From Thermotogaceae bacterium (lineage in GTDB: Bacteria > Thermotogota > Thermotogae > Thermotogales > Thermotogaceae), in the NCBI GenBank assembly GCA_027077795.1, contig JALWTT010000015.1, forward strand, positions 311,441 through 375,440: a stretch of DNA of 64,000 nucleotides. Reading direction: 5' to 3'. Shown one piece after another: positions 33,116 through 40,985 of the stretch (position 1 is its first letter; every line of letters begins with the position of its first letter). Position numbers and translations under genes: made by a program. The notes under the pieces were generated by a model. It searched no databases and was not told the DNA's origin. It saw only the letters and a program-made list of their open reading frames with translations.

Positions 33116-33145
33116 ATAATACCAAAATTTAATCATCCGTGTCAA
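33116..33145 (-). promoter_or_regulatory. Promoter of the galactoside operon
   Basis: On the minus strand a perfect TTGACA -35 and TATTAT -10 (5 of 6) are separated by 18 bp. The start of transcription is expected about 7 nt downstream of the -10, at the edge of the palindrome. This is the best-matching promoter in the window. Confidence 0.85.
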
Positions 33146-33196
33146 ATTTGGGAAATCTCTAGGTATTTGCTGGCTACTATACTCCAGGGCGTGACG

Positions 33197-34015
33197 TCAC
33201 CCTTTCACGCTACCAGCGGTTAACCCTTCTATGAAGTACCTCTGAAACATCAAAAAGACTACTAAAGGTACCACCGCTGCTATAATAGAACCAGCTGCCA
33301 TTGTGTTCCACTGCGTTACCCATTCTCCCTGCAATGTTGCAAGCCCCAGAGTTATGGGTTTGTATTTGTCACTCTGGATGAGTATCAATGACCATAGATA
33401 ATCGTTCCATATCCATGTGAACTCGAGGATTCCCAATGCTGCTAGAGCAGGAACGGTGAGGGGAAGAACAATCTTGCTGTAAATGGTAAAATGTTTTGCC
33501 CCATCTATCATGGCTGCATCGAAGATACTCGCTGGTATGGTTTTCATGAAGTTTCGTAAAAAGAAGGTGCAGAATCCTATCTGAAATGCAATGTGAAAAA
33601 GAATCACTCCCCAGTAGGTGTTGTAGATTCCCAGCTGAATTGAAAGACGATATACAGGGATCAGAAGCATTTGAAATGGGACTAACATTCCACCAACGAA
33701 TATCATAAGGATAACCTTGGAGAATTTAAACCTATACCAAGATAATGCAAAAGCTCCTAAACTCGATAGGAAGAGAGTTCCTAGGACAGCGGGAATAGTT
33801 ATTATAAAAGTATTTAGAAAATATCGACTCATATTTGCATCTTTCCAGGCTTTAAGATAGTTCTCGGTATGCCAAACCTTTGGAGGAAGCCACCAGCTAC
33901 GACTTGTCATGAGATTGTCCATAGTTTTAAAAGACGTAAAAAGTGTCACCATGAAGGGAAAAAGCCAAACTGTAACAAGAATGATGGCGAATGCATGGAA
34001 AAGAATCTTTTTCAT
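33197..34015 (-). CDS. Sugar ABC transporter permease, MalG type (third system)
   Basis: A 272-residue CUT1 permease with six spans. The EAA loop is IPASIFDAAMIDGAKHFTIY and the C-terminus IEGLTAGSVKG is canonical. It overlaps the stop of the MalF-type gene by one base (TAATG type), so the two are coupled. It is the last gene of the third transport operon. The galactoside promoter lies only 52 bases past its stop, with no terminator in between, so read-through into that operon is possible. Confidence 0.9.
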   Translation of the reverse strand: MKKILFHAFAIILVTVWLFPFMVTLFTSFKTMDNLMTSRSWWLPPKVWHTENYLKAWKDANMSRYFLNTFIITIPAVLGTLFLSSLGAFALSWYRFKFSKVILMIFVGGMLVPFQMLLIPVYRLSIQLGIYNTYWGVILFHIAFQIGFCTFFLRNFMKTIPASIFDAAMIDGAKHFTIYSKIVLPLTVPALAALGILEFTWIWNDYLWSLILIQSDKYKPITLGLATLQGEWVTQWNTMAAGSIIAAVVPLVVFLMFQRYFIEGLTAGSVKG

Positions 34016-34878
34016 TACGCTTCCTCCCTCCTCAGGACATTCCTCATGTATATAACTATGAATCCGAGGGTTATCAGAAACTGAATCACTGCTATAGCAG
34101 CACCGTACCCCATTTGGTAATTGTTGAACGCCTGAATATACATATAATTTGCCATAACACTTGAAGAGTAAAATGGTCCACCACGTGTCATCACATAGAC
34201 TATGTCAAACGCTCTTAAAGAATCTATTATGTTCACGGTAATAGCTACCACCGTTGCGGGACGAAGCATGGGAAGAATTACGTGAAAGAAACGCTGCCAT
34301 GAATTGGCTCCGTCTACATAGGCTGCTTCCACTAGTTCTGAGGGGACCTGATTCAGACCAGCTAGGAAGATCACCATTGCGTAGGGAATCTGCCGCCATA
34401 GTGCAGCCATTATGAGGGAGTAAGTTACTATATCTGGATCGCTCAACCACCCTATTTCATGGATCCCAAACAGATTCAAAAAGCTGTTCAAAGCACCTTG
34501 TGGTTCAAGTATCCAGGACCACATTTGGCCAATGACGACAAAAGACAAGGTCATGGGTAAATACATGAGCACTTTGTATACTTTTGAACCTGTGAATTTT
34601 TGATTTAGGAACATAGCAATTCCCAGTCCGCCTGGAACGGAGATCATCGTGAATCCAACCAACCATTTGACGTTATTCCAAAGTGAAGTCACAAAGTATG
34701 GGTCCTCAAACAGTCTTTTAAAATTGCTCAACCCAACGAAGTTTATGGATGGAGAAACCCCATCCCAGTTTGTGAAGCTCAGGTAAAGAGTTTGAAATAT
34801 CGGCAATAGAACCCAAATACTGTACATCACAAGTGGAGGAGCCAAGAAGGCATATGGAACCCACCATTTGCCTCTCAA
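34015..34878 (-). CDS. Sugar ABC transporter permease, MalF type (third system)
   Basis: A 287-residue CUT1 permease. The first span is at about 9-29 (YAFLAPPLVMYSIWVLLPIF), and the coupling loop is PSELVEAAYVDGANSWQRFF. TTG start behind AGGAGAGAGAAG, downstream of the hairpin that follows the binding-protein gene. Its substrate is not known. The operon contains no hydrolase, and the only enzyme-like neighbour is the altered GH5 protein at 37438. Confidence 0.9.
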   Translation of the reverse strand: MRGKWWVPYAFLAPPLVMYSIWVLLPIFQTLYLSFTNWDGVSPSINFVGLSNFKRLFEDPYFVTSLWNNVKWLVGFTMISVPGGLGIAMFLNQKFTGSKVYKVLMYLPMTLSFVVIGQMWSWILEPQGALNSFLNLFGIHEIGWLSDPDIVTYSLIMAALWRQIPYAMVIFLAGLNQVPSELVEAAYVDGANSWQRFFHVILPMLRPATVVAITVNIIDSLRAFDIVYVMTRGGPFYSSSVMANYMYIQAFNNYQMGYGAAIAVIQFLITLGFIVIYMRNVLRREEA

Positions 34879-34899
34879 CTTCTCTCTCCTTTCTATATA

Positions 34900-34920
34900 A
34901 GGCTGGGGGACCCCCAGCCT
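34900..34920 (-). other. Intercistronic hairpin after the third binding-protein gene
   Basis: AGGCTGGGG pairs with CCCCAGCCT around a 3-nt loop, starting about 10 nt past the binding-protein stop. Read with the genes, it is followed by TATATAG rather than a T tract. Its position matches the hairpins of the other two CUT1 operons in this window, which supports a shared role in setting the ratio of binding protein to permease. Confidence 0.6.
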
Positions 34921-34930
34921 ATTCCATTAT

Positions 34931-36163
34931 TTATTTGTGAATTTTGTAAATCCTTTCTCGCTGCATTTCCAAGTTCTTTAATATAGAGTTTACTCTATCC
35001 GGATAAACCATGAATTCGACGAAGGCGTTCATTCCAGCTGTTGCCATTTGAGGGTTGGTATCCCTGTCATAGAACTGCATGACTCCATCTGATTTGAGGA
35101 TCATATCCAGTCCCTTTCGCGCGGAAAGGTCAGGAGCGGGTACTGACTTGTTAGCAGCTAATCTTCCTAGGTGTGATGCGAAGAACTCCTGTGCTTCCTT
35201 GGAAGCGATGAATTTTAGGAAAACCTTTGCAGCATCCTTGTGTGAGGCTCTTGCTGGAATCATGAATCCATCAATTGGCGTATCTTCATAAAGTCCTACG
35301 TTTCCATTTATAATTGGAAACCTGAAAAAGCCAAGATCATTTACAACATCTTTAGGAGCAACGTCTCTGATGAACTGTCCCATAAGATACATAGCAGCTT
35401 TGCCAGTGAACAGGAAATTTGCAGCCTCCTGCCAAGAGTAAGAAGTATGGTTGCTTATGAAATATCCAGCATCTATCAGTTGTTTCCAGTATTCGAAAAC
35501 CTTTTTAACTCCCTCGTCGGTGTAAGGTATCTTCCCTGCTGTTAACTTCATATGATAGTCCAAACCGTTGATTCTCATATCTAGATAGTCAAACCATCCA
35601 GCTGCTGTCCAAAGGTATTTTGTACCTATGGTTATTGGTATATAGCCAGCTTTCTTCAACTTTTCACAGGTTTCTTTGAATTGCCACCATGTAATGGGTA
35701 CCTTAAGTCCTAGTTTCTCAAAAATGGATTTTCTGTAGTAAACACCCCACCAGTACCAGGACAATGGAACAAAGTAAATGTGCCCGTTGTATTCAGAAGC
35801 ACTCTTGAATGCGGCGGGAAAGTAGAGTTCAAAGTTATCTTTGAACACATCATCTAAAGGCTCTAACAATCCCTTGCTTGCAAAGTATCTCATCCTTTCA
35901 CCTGCAAACCAGGTGACAACGTCAGGTGCGTTTGATGAATTCAACCACGTTCTCAGAAGTGTTTTGAAATCTTCATGTGCAAATGTGTTGACCGTTACGT
36001 CGTAATCAGGATGCAAAGCTTTGAATTGATTCACTAATTCTGCGAAGACCTTCCTTGGAGCAGGGTCAGACATGTACGAATTTATAATTAGTTTTTGGTT
36101 TGCTACACCAATTATGGAAAGAAAAACCATCCCTAAAACCACCATAAGGGAAAACTTTCTCAT
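34931..36163 (-). CDS. Extracellular sugar-binding protein (third system)
   Basis: A 410-residue family 1 solute-binding protein with a signal peptide (MRKFSLMVVLGMVFLSIIGVANQ). Recognisable parts are APDVVTWFAGERMRYFASKGLLEPLDD, WWGVYYRKSIFEKLGLKVPITW and GKAAMYLMGQFIRD. It starts at an ATG behind AAAGGAGGGATTGAAAA, 26 nt after the LacI gene. The sugar is unknown. The lack of a neighbouring catabolic enzyme means that only binding or expression data could assign it. Confidence 0.88.
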   Translation of the reverse strand: MRKFSLMVVLGMVFLSIIGVANQKLIINSYMSDPAPRKVFAELVNQFKALHPDYDVTVNTFAHEDFKTLLRTWLNSSNAPDVVTWFAGERMRYFASKGLLEPLDDVFKDNFELYFPAAFKSASEYNGHIYFVPLSWYWWGVYYRKSIFEKLGLKVPITWWQFKETCEKLKKAGYIPITIGTKYLWTAAGWFDYLDMRINGLDYHMKLTAGKIPYTDEGVKKVFEYWKQLIDAGYFISNHTSYSWQEAANFLFTGKAAMYLMGQFIRDVAPKDVVNDLGFFRFPIINGNVGLYEDTPIDGFMIPARASHKDAAKVFLKFIASKEAQEFFASHLGRLAANKSVPAPDLSARKGLDMILKSDGVMQFYDRDTNPQMATAGMNAFVEFMVYPDRVNSILKNLEMQRERIYKIHK

Positions 36164-36189
36164 TTTTCAATCCCTCCTTTCGAAAGGTT

Positions 36190-37179
36190 TCATGTGCTTT
36201 CTCTTTTTACAACTTTCACCGGTAAAACCTCTTTTCTTTTGTGGTTGAAATCTAAAACCATTTTGAAAGCTAGTTTTCCCATCTCTTTCTTTTCCACTCT
36301 AACAGTTGTCAAGCTGGGAGTAATTAGTGATGAGTAAAAAACATCATCATAACCAACAACTTTGATATCTTCAGGAACTCTCAGATTCGCTTCTTTCAAA
36401 GCTTTCAATACTCCAAATGCTATTAAGTCGTTGTACGCGAATACTCCATCAAACCTGGCTTTGCCTTTCAAGAGATCCATAACTGATCTATAACCATCTT
36501 TCATCTCAATGCCGGTACTCCTGATCAATTCCTCCTTCATTTCAATACCAGCATCTCTAAGTGCTCTTTTATATCCTTCATACCTCTCAGCAGATGCGGT
36601 GTTATAAGGCTGCGCTCCTATAAATGCTATCCGTTTACACCCCCTTTCAACAAGATGCTTCGTTGCTATGTATCCTCCTTTTATCTCATCACTGTAGACC
36701 ATTGGTATATCTAAGTTTTCCAACTCTTTTATGTGTCTTCCCACTATCACAAAGGGAATCCCAATTTTTTTCAACTCGAGGAGATCGTCATATTTCCTCT
36801 GATTCGGAGCTATTAGAATCCCATCAACACGCCTTTCAAGTAACATCTGGATACCCTCTACTTCATCCCTGTAATTTTTATTCGTGTTGACCAATATTAC
36901 ATGATATCCATGTAGCTTTGCTTCGGCCTCCACACCTTTCAAAACCTCTGACCAAAAGGGATTAGAATTGTCCTCAACAATCACACCGACAATACGTGTC
37001 TTCTTTCCTTTTAAATACAGTGCAAGGCGATTGGGTACATACCCCAACCTCCTTGCAACGTCAAGGACTTTTTGGCGAGTTTTTTCACTCACATCAGGCT
37101 TCCCATTCAGCGCTCTTGAAACAGTGTTAACAGAGACTCCTACAATCTCGGCTATCTGTTTCATCGTTGCGTACTTCAT
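36190..37179 (-). CDS. LacI family transcriptional regulator of the third sugar operon
   Basis: A 329-residue regulator. The helix-turn-helix is TMKQIAEIVGVSVNTVSRAL, the hinge region is NRLALYLKGKKT, and the sensor domain contains GVIVEDNSNPFWSEVLKGVE and VVGYDDVFYSSLITPSLTTV. It is the first gene of its operon, so the perfect palindrome 13 nt upstream of its start should make it autoregulated together with the transporter. The ATG follows AGGAGGGTCAA. The inducer is presumably the sugar carried by the transporter; that is inference. Confidence 0.92.
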   Translation of the reverse strand: MKYATMKQIAEIVGVSVNTVSRALNGKPDVSEKTRQKVLDVARRLGYVPNRLALYLKGKKTRIVGVIVEDNSNPFWSEVLKGVEAEAKLHGYHVILVNTNKNYRDEVEGIQMLLERRVDGILIAPNQRKYDDLLELKKIGIPFVIVGRHIKELENLDIPMVYSDEIKGGYIATKHLVERGCKRIAFIGAQPYNTASAERYEGYKRALRDAGIEMKEELIRSTGIEMKDGYRSVMDLLKGKARFDGVFAYNDLIAFGVLKALKEANLRVPEDIKVVGYDDVFYSSLITPSLTTVRVEKKEMGKLAFKMVLDFNHKRKEVLPVKVVKREST

Positions 37180-37191
37180 TTGACCCTCCTA

Positions 37192-37209
37192 AACGATACC
37201 GGTATCGTT
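37192..37209 (-). promoter_or_regulatory. Perfect 18-bp palindrome, candidate LacI operator
   Basis: AACGATACCGGTATCGTT is fully self-complementary with the central CG expected of LacI-family operators. It lies between the candidate promoter and the ribosome-binding site of the regulator gene. A second half-like element, AACGATAA, occurs near 37261. Confidence 0.87.
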
Positions 37210-37219
37210 ACCGAAAAAA

Positions 37220-37249
37220 ATTCTCCCACCACTGTGATACCACTTGCAA
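37220..37249 (-). promoter_or_regulatory. Candidate promoter of the third sugar operon
   Basis: On the minus strand TTGCAA (4 of 6) and GAGAAT (4 of 6) are spaced by 18 bp, placing the transcription start just before the palindrome. The match is moderate. The rest of the 258 bases up to the GH5 gene hold no other feature that I can support. Confidence 0.45.
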
Positions 37250-37437
37250 ATTTGTTTTAGAACGATAATTATCCAATTTGCTCTTGAAATAAGAAATATT
37301 TCATCTATCCTCGAAGTATTTCAGAATATCTCTGGATTTCATGCTAATTAATCTCTTCACATCTTACGTTTCATTTTTCACATCTCAAAAGATGGACTGA
37401 TCCGTAATCAGGGTGTGCAATTCCCAGTGAATGATTT

Positions 37438-38544
37438 TCATGGATCCAGTATGACTCTGATAATTTGCGAAACGCTCTTATACCACCTAAGGCGTTTTAT
37501 ATCAAAGAACTTCGTATCCGCGTTTATAGCGAAAGGTATTCTATGGGATTTCAAAGCATGTGACATGAAGCTCGCGAAGTTTACTATCTCGTCTATCGTG
37601 TAATCTCCACCGGCAGGAGCTCCGTCTGGGAATTTCCTATTCTTATGAGATTTGTTGTAGTTGCTTGGCATCCAGGCTCCAACCCAAGTTAGCATTCCTC
37701 TTTCCTTCGCCCACGAGAGAGCGCAATTTATTTTATCCGTTATGAGTTTCTTTTCCTCCTTTTTTCCAGTTGTCCAAAGCTTCTTTGGATTTTTCTTGCT
37801 CGGCCCGGAAGCATAAAAGTGCCACTGTATCATTGTGTAAGGATCTTTCGGGAACTTCAGAAACTTCAAGGAGCATGGATTTGATGTATCATTCGGCGTG
37901 ACAAATATTATCCTGTAAGGATCTATCTTTCTTATAGCTGGTATCACCTTGTAGTAGAAAAGGTTCAAAAGATCGTTATGGTACCTTATGTTTTTGTTGG
38001 TTTCTATTATGAGATCGTAGGAGAGATAATAAGGATAATCTTTGAAAATTGTTGCAACTTTTTCCCACCAATTCACAGCTTCTTGTAGAGTCTTCTCACT
38101 TGGATTCTCCATGAAATCAGACGCTGCGTACGCGATGACCGGTACGAGCCCGGCTTTTAGAGAATTACTTACGGCTATCTTGAGAGCTTTCATTGCTTCG
38201 GGATCTTCGAGTACATCGTTGTTCACTCTTATTCTGACGTGCGAGAACCCTCTTTTTTTGAAAATTTCAGGAACGTTAATTCCTCTCTCACTTGCATTCA
38301 AAAAAGCTCTTCGTACCTTTTTGAACATAACCCAGTCCACGTTTATCCCCACACCCATCATCTTCTGATAATCAACTGGCCTTACTGGATCTGGGAAGAG
38401 CATTGAAGAGGCCAGGAGCGTAAGCATTATGAACTTTTTCATTTGAATGTGTATTCTGAGTCTCGAGAGCACATTTACTATCGCGTCGTTGAGTGAGTCT
38501 TCAAATATCGTTCTAAATGTCATAGATCTCGGTGATCTCTTCAC
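37438..38544 (-). CDS. GH5-like protein with altered active site
   Basis: A 368-residue protein with the fold pattern of Thermotoga GH5 endoglucanases/mannanases: GFSHVRIRV, KDYPYYLSYDLIIETNK, IRKIDPYRIIFVTP, IQWHFYASG. Compared with the family, the acid/base Glu is kept (IIET in place of LNEP). The usual His-His pair is Ala-Ala (IAYAASDF), and the nucleophile position reads WVGAWMP where GEFG is expected. A GTG at 38544 has an excellent GGGAGGA site. A signal-like segment MKKFIMLTLLASSMLFP begins only at residue 35, so the first 34 residues are odd and a start at 38442 is possible, though it lacks a ribosome-binding site. It may be a non-catalytic sugar-binding protein. Confidence 0.72.
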   Translation of the reverse strand: MKRSPRSMTFRTIFEDSLNDAIVNVLSRLRIHIQMKKFIMLTLLASSMLFPDPVRPVDYQKMMGVGINVDWVMFKKVRRAFLNASERGINVPEIFKKRGFSHVRIRVNNDVLEDPEAMKALKIAVSNSLKAGLVPVIAYAASDFMENPSEKTLQEAVNWWEKVATIFKDYPYYLSYDLIIETNKNIRYHNDLLNLFYYKVIPAIRKIDPYRIIFVTPNDTSNPCSLKFLKFPKDPYTMIQWHFYASGPSKKNPKKLWTTGKKEEKKLITDKINCALSWAKERGMLTWVGAWMPSNYNKSHKNRKFPDGAPAGGDYTIDEIVNFASFMSHALKSHRIPFAINADTKFFDIKRLRWYKSVSQIIRVILDP

Positions 38545-38599
38545 AACTGTTCCTCCCTTTTCTCTTCATTCGGAATGCCTGTACCATTTCAACTACCCC

Positions 38600-38622
38600 T
38601 TATGATTTTACATCATAATGTA
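38600..38622. promoter_or_regulatory. Overlapping inverted repeats between the GH5-like and GntR genes
   Basis: TTATGAT-5 nt-ATCATAA (38600-38618) overlaps TACAT-4 nt-ATGTA (38609-38622) in the divergent intergenic region. This is a natural place for a GntR operator acting on both genes. The match to known GntR/HutC half-sites is not clear. Confidence 0.4.
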
Positions 38623-38757
38623 ATTGCTGTAGAAAAGCTTCCTTCTCTGTGAATTTGCCCCAGGCTGTTTTTTCATGATAGTATTGTATCGTCATATCAA
38701 AATTACAAATAGGATATATCAGAAGAGAAAGGAATTAAAAATTCTGAGGAAGGTGAG

Positions 38758-39480
38758 ATGATGAGAGACGGTTCGCCAGTTCCTCTTTATTACAAGATTT
38801 ACAAGGATCTCAGAAATAAGATAGTGGGAGGTTATTTCGAAGGGGGAAGACTTCCAACAGAAAAGGAGCTGTGCGAGGAGTATGATGTCAGCAGAATGAC
38901 AGTGAGAAAAGCCATGGAGCAACTCAACATGGAAGGTTTGATTGAAAGGAAGAAAGGGAAAGGGACCTTTGTGAAGAAGATAGGAAGTGAGGAACAGCTT
39001 TCCAGGCTCACAGGTTTTACCGAGGAAGTTGGGAAGAAGAAGGTTAAATCAAGAGTTCTTGCAAACAGGCTCGTGAGAATACCTGTTGAGGCGAAGGAAG
39101 CGTTCGGCTTGCCTGAGAACACTTTGGTGGTTCTTCTAAAGAGGGTGAGATATATCGAAGAAGTACCTGTAGCAATAGAGGAAGCTTACTTGAACCCAGA
39201 TATAGATGTACGCATTTTGAACGTACTGGAACTTGACATGTCTGAACGGTCTTTGTATGAATTTCTGAGGAAGGAACTGGGTATGTCTCTGGATCACGCT
39301 GAAGAGATAATAGAAGTGATGAGCCTTTCAACAAGCCAAGCTAGGCTTTTGGATCAGCCCGCTGGTAGCTGTGCACTTCTCAGAAGGAGATACACCTACA
39401 CACCGGATGGAAGATGTGTCGAGTACGTTTTATCCATTTACAGAGGAGACCAGTTCAAGTTCAAGGTTCTAAGAAGGTAG
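38758..39480 (+). CDS. GntR family (HutC/UTRA) transcriptional regulator
   Basis: A 240-residue regulator. The winged helix at residues 5-75 shows YYKIYKDLRNKIVGGYFEGG, LPTEKELCEEYDVSRMTVRKAMEQL and the wing GLIERKKGKGTFV. A UTRA ligand-binding domain follows from about 90, including VPVAIEEAYLN and the final RYTYTPDGRCVEYVLSIYRGDQFKF. UTRA domains bind small metabolites such as sugar phosphates or amino acids. It is transcribed away from the GH5-like gene, which it may regulate. ATG start with GAGGAAGGTGAG upstream, and its end meets the convergent flavoprotein gene. Confidence 0.92.
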   Translation: MMRDGSPVPLYYKIYKDLRNKIVGGYFEGGRLPTEKELCEEYDVSRMTVRKAMEQLNMEGLIERKKGKGTFVKKIGSEEQLSRLTGFTEEVGKKKVKSRVLANRLVRIPVEAKEAFGLPENTLVVLLKRVRYIEEVPVAIEEAYLNPDIDVRILNVLELDMSERSLYEFLRKELGMSLDHAEEIIEVMSLSTSQARLLDQPAGSCALLRRRYTYTPDGRCVEYVLSIYRGDQFKFKVLRR

Positions 39481-39511
39481 CGGTCTATGAAAGTTCCGAT
39501 ACCTTTTTTAT

Positions 39512-40846
39512 TCAGTGCATTTTCATCAAAGCGTTTTCAGCTGCTACAACCACTGGGTATGTAGTTGGAGCAGATGTCAAGAGTGGATGCGTTCCTATTT
39601 GAAGAGTGGCAAGTTCAGCCGCCGTCATTTCGTTCTGTATAGCCATACCTATCGTGTTGATGATTTCACCCACGCTTTTTCCACCTGCTACCTGCCCACC
39701 AAGCAAATGGCCGCTTTCAGCGGAGAACACCAACTTCAGGACCACTTTCGACGCATCCGGAATGGATCCAGGATGTCTGTCTGAGCCAGTAGCTTCGCCT
39801 ACAACCACGTCAAATCCTTCATCCTTTATCATCTTTTCATTGCAACCTGCGGCACCCAATGAAAGACCTTCGATAGATGTGGAGAATATCCCAAGGTTTC
39901 CCTTGTTCGTTCTGAGTACTCTCAGTTTGTAAAGGTTTGCTCCAGCTACTCTAGCTTCAAATGTCGCCGTGGATGCCAACATGAGTCTCCCAGGCCTTCT
40001 CGTGAAGAAGCATATATGCTCGACACAATCCCCAACTGCATAGACATCCGGCACCGATGTTCTCATGTACTCGTCTGCCCATATAGCCCCTGTTTCACCA
40101 AGCTTTACCCCTATTTCCTTTGCTAAGTTCACCCTGGGCTTGTAGCCTGTTGAGAGTATGACTAAATCCGCCGGTACCTCCCCACTTTCTAGAATAACTT
40201 TTTCCACCCTTTTTGAACCTTCTATCATCTTTACTTTGGATGAAGTGAGAACTTCCACTCCGTGTTCTCTAAGCTTTTCTTCAGCGAGTTTTCCGAATTC
40301 GCTGTCGAACGCCATCGGAATCAAATGTTCCATCATCTCGACCAACGTCACCCTTTTCCCCATTTTCCTTATCTCATCGGCGACCTCTACACCTATGAAT
40401 CCTCCTCCTATTATCACAACGTCTCTGGCATGTTGTAACCTTTCATACAGCTCATCCAAGTCTTTTTTGTATTTACTTATGGTGAAAACCCCATCAAGTT
40501 CCACCCCATCTATCCCGGGTATGACAGGTTCAGATCCAGTTGCTAGGACCAACTTTTCGTATTCGATGTTACCTTTGCTGGTTCTCGCAATCCGTTTTTT
40601 GTGGTCAACGGACAGTACTTCAGCGGTTATGACATCGATTCCAAGTGCTTCTGCTCCCTTTGTAGGAAGTATATCTTTGTCTGTTCCGCCAAGTGTGCCG
40701 AATATGTACGGGATGCCACATGGAATCAAACCTATTTCCTCTTTCTTGACAAGGGCTATTTTTTTGTCTGGATAATTCTTTTTAGCTGTCGAGGCAGTTA
40801 TCAATCCAGCTGGTCCTCCACCTATTACCAATACATCGTATTTCAT
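39512..40846 (-). CDS. CoA-disulfide reductase / NADH oxidase family flavoprotein
   Basis: A 444-residue FAD- and NAD(P)H-dependent oxidoreductase. VLVIGGGPAGLITA binds FAD, VVIIGGGFIGVEVADEIRKMG binds the pyridine nucleotide, and VYAVGDCVE is the second FAD motif. Cys43 in GLIPCGIPY is the single redox-active cysteine of the CoADR/NADH oxidase group, and a C-terminal dimerisation domain is present. It may reduce CoA disulfide, polysulfide or oxygen, protecting this anaerobe; the choice cannot be made from sequence. I use the ATG at 40846 behind GAGGAGGTGCATTTC rather than a longer frame 26 residues upstream. Confidence 0.88.
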   Translation of the reverse strand: MKYDVLVIGGGPAGLITASTAKKNYPDKKIALVKKEEIGLIPCGIPYIFGTLGGTDKDILPTKGAEALGIDVITAEVLSVDHKKRIARTSKGNIEYEKLVLATGSEPVIPGIDGVELDGVFTISKYKKDLDELYERLQHARDVVIIGGGFIGVEVADEIRKMGKRVTLVEMMEHLIPMAFDSEFGKLAEEKLREHGVEVLTSSKVKMIEGSKRVEKVILESGEVPADLVILSTGYKPRVNLAKEIGVKLGETGAIWADEYMRTSVPDVYAVGDCVEHICFFTRRPGRLMLASTATFEARVAGANLYKLRVLRTNKGNLGIFSTSIEGLSLGAAGCNEKMIKDEGFDVVVGEATGSDRHPGSIPDASKVVLKLVFSAESGHLLGGQVAGGKSVGEIINTIGMAIQNEMTAAELATLQIGTHPLLTSAPTTYPVVVAAENALMKMH

Positions 40847-40895
40847 GAAATGCACCTCCTCGTTATGAAAGTGAATATTTTCCCCTTGCATGAGA

Positions 40896-40924
40896 ATAAT
40901 ATCACAATATTGCAAATTGTGCAA
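40896..40924 (-). promoter_or_regulatory. Promoter with embedded inverted repeat upstream of the flavoprotein gene
   Basis: On the minus strand TTGCAC and TATTAT are separated by 17 bp. An inverted repeat, CACAAT-7 nt-ATTGTG (40903-40921), covers the -35 and spacer, so a repressor bound there would block RNA polymerase. The half-sites have the opposite orientation to a Rex site, so the regulator is unidentified. Confidence 0.6.
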
Positions 40925-40954
40925 GCTTTTCCCTGAACTTCAAGTCTCCTATAC

Positions 40955-40963
40955 TGATATAAT
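40955..40963 (+). promoter_or_regulatory. Extended -10 promoter for the alpha-mannosidase gene
   Basis: TGATATAAT contains a perfect TATAAT preceded by TG, 23 nt upstream of the start codon. A weak TGAACT lies 18 bp upstream as a possible -35. Confidence 0.55.
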
Positions 40964-40985
40964 CAATCTCAAGTGAGGTGATAGT

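Noticed and set aside
33191-33200. GTGACGTCAC palindrome as an operator
   Set aside because: It overlaps the last codon and stop of a permease gene, is only 10 bp, and lies downstream of both nearby promoters in the direction of transcription of its own operon.
40903-40921. Rex-binding site in front of the flavoprotein gene
   Set aside because: The half-sites are CACAAT...ATTGTG, which is the reverse arrangement of the TTGTGA...TCACAA Rex consensus.
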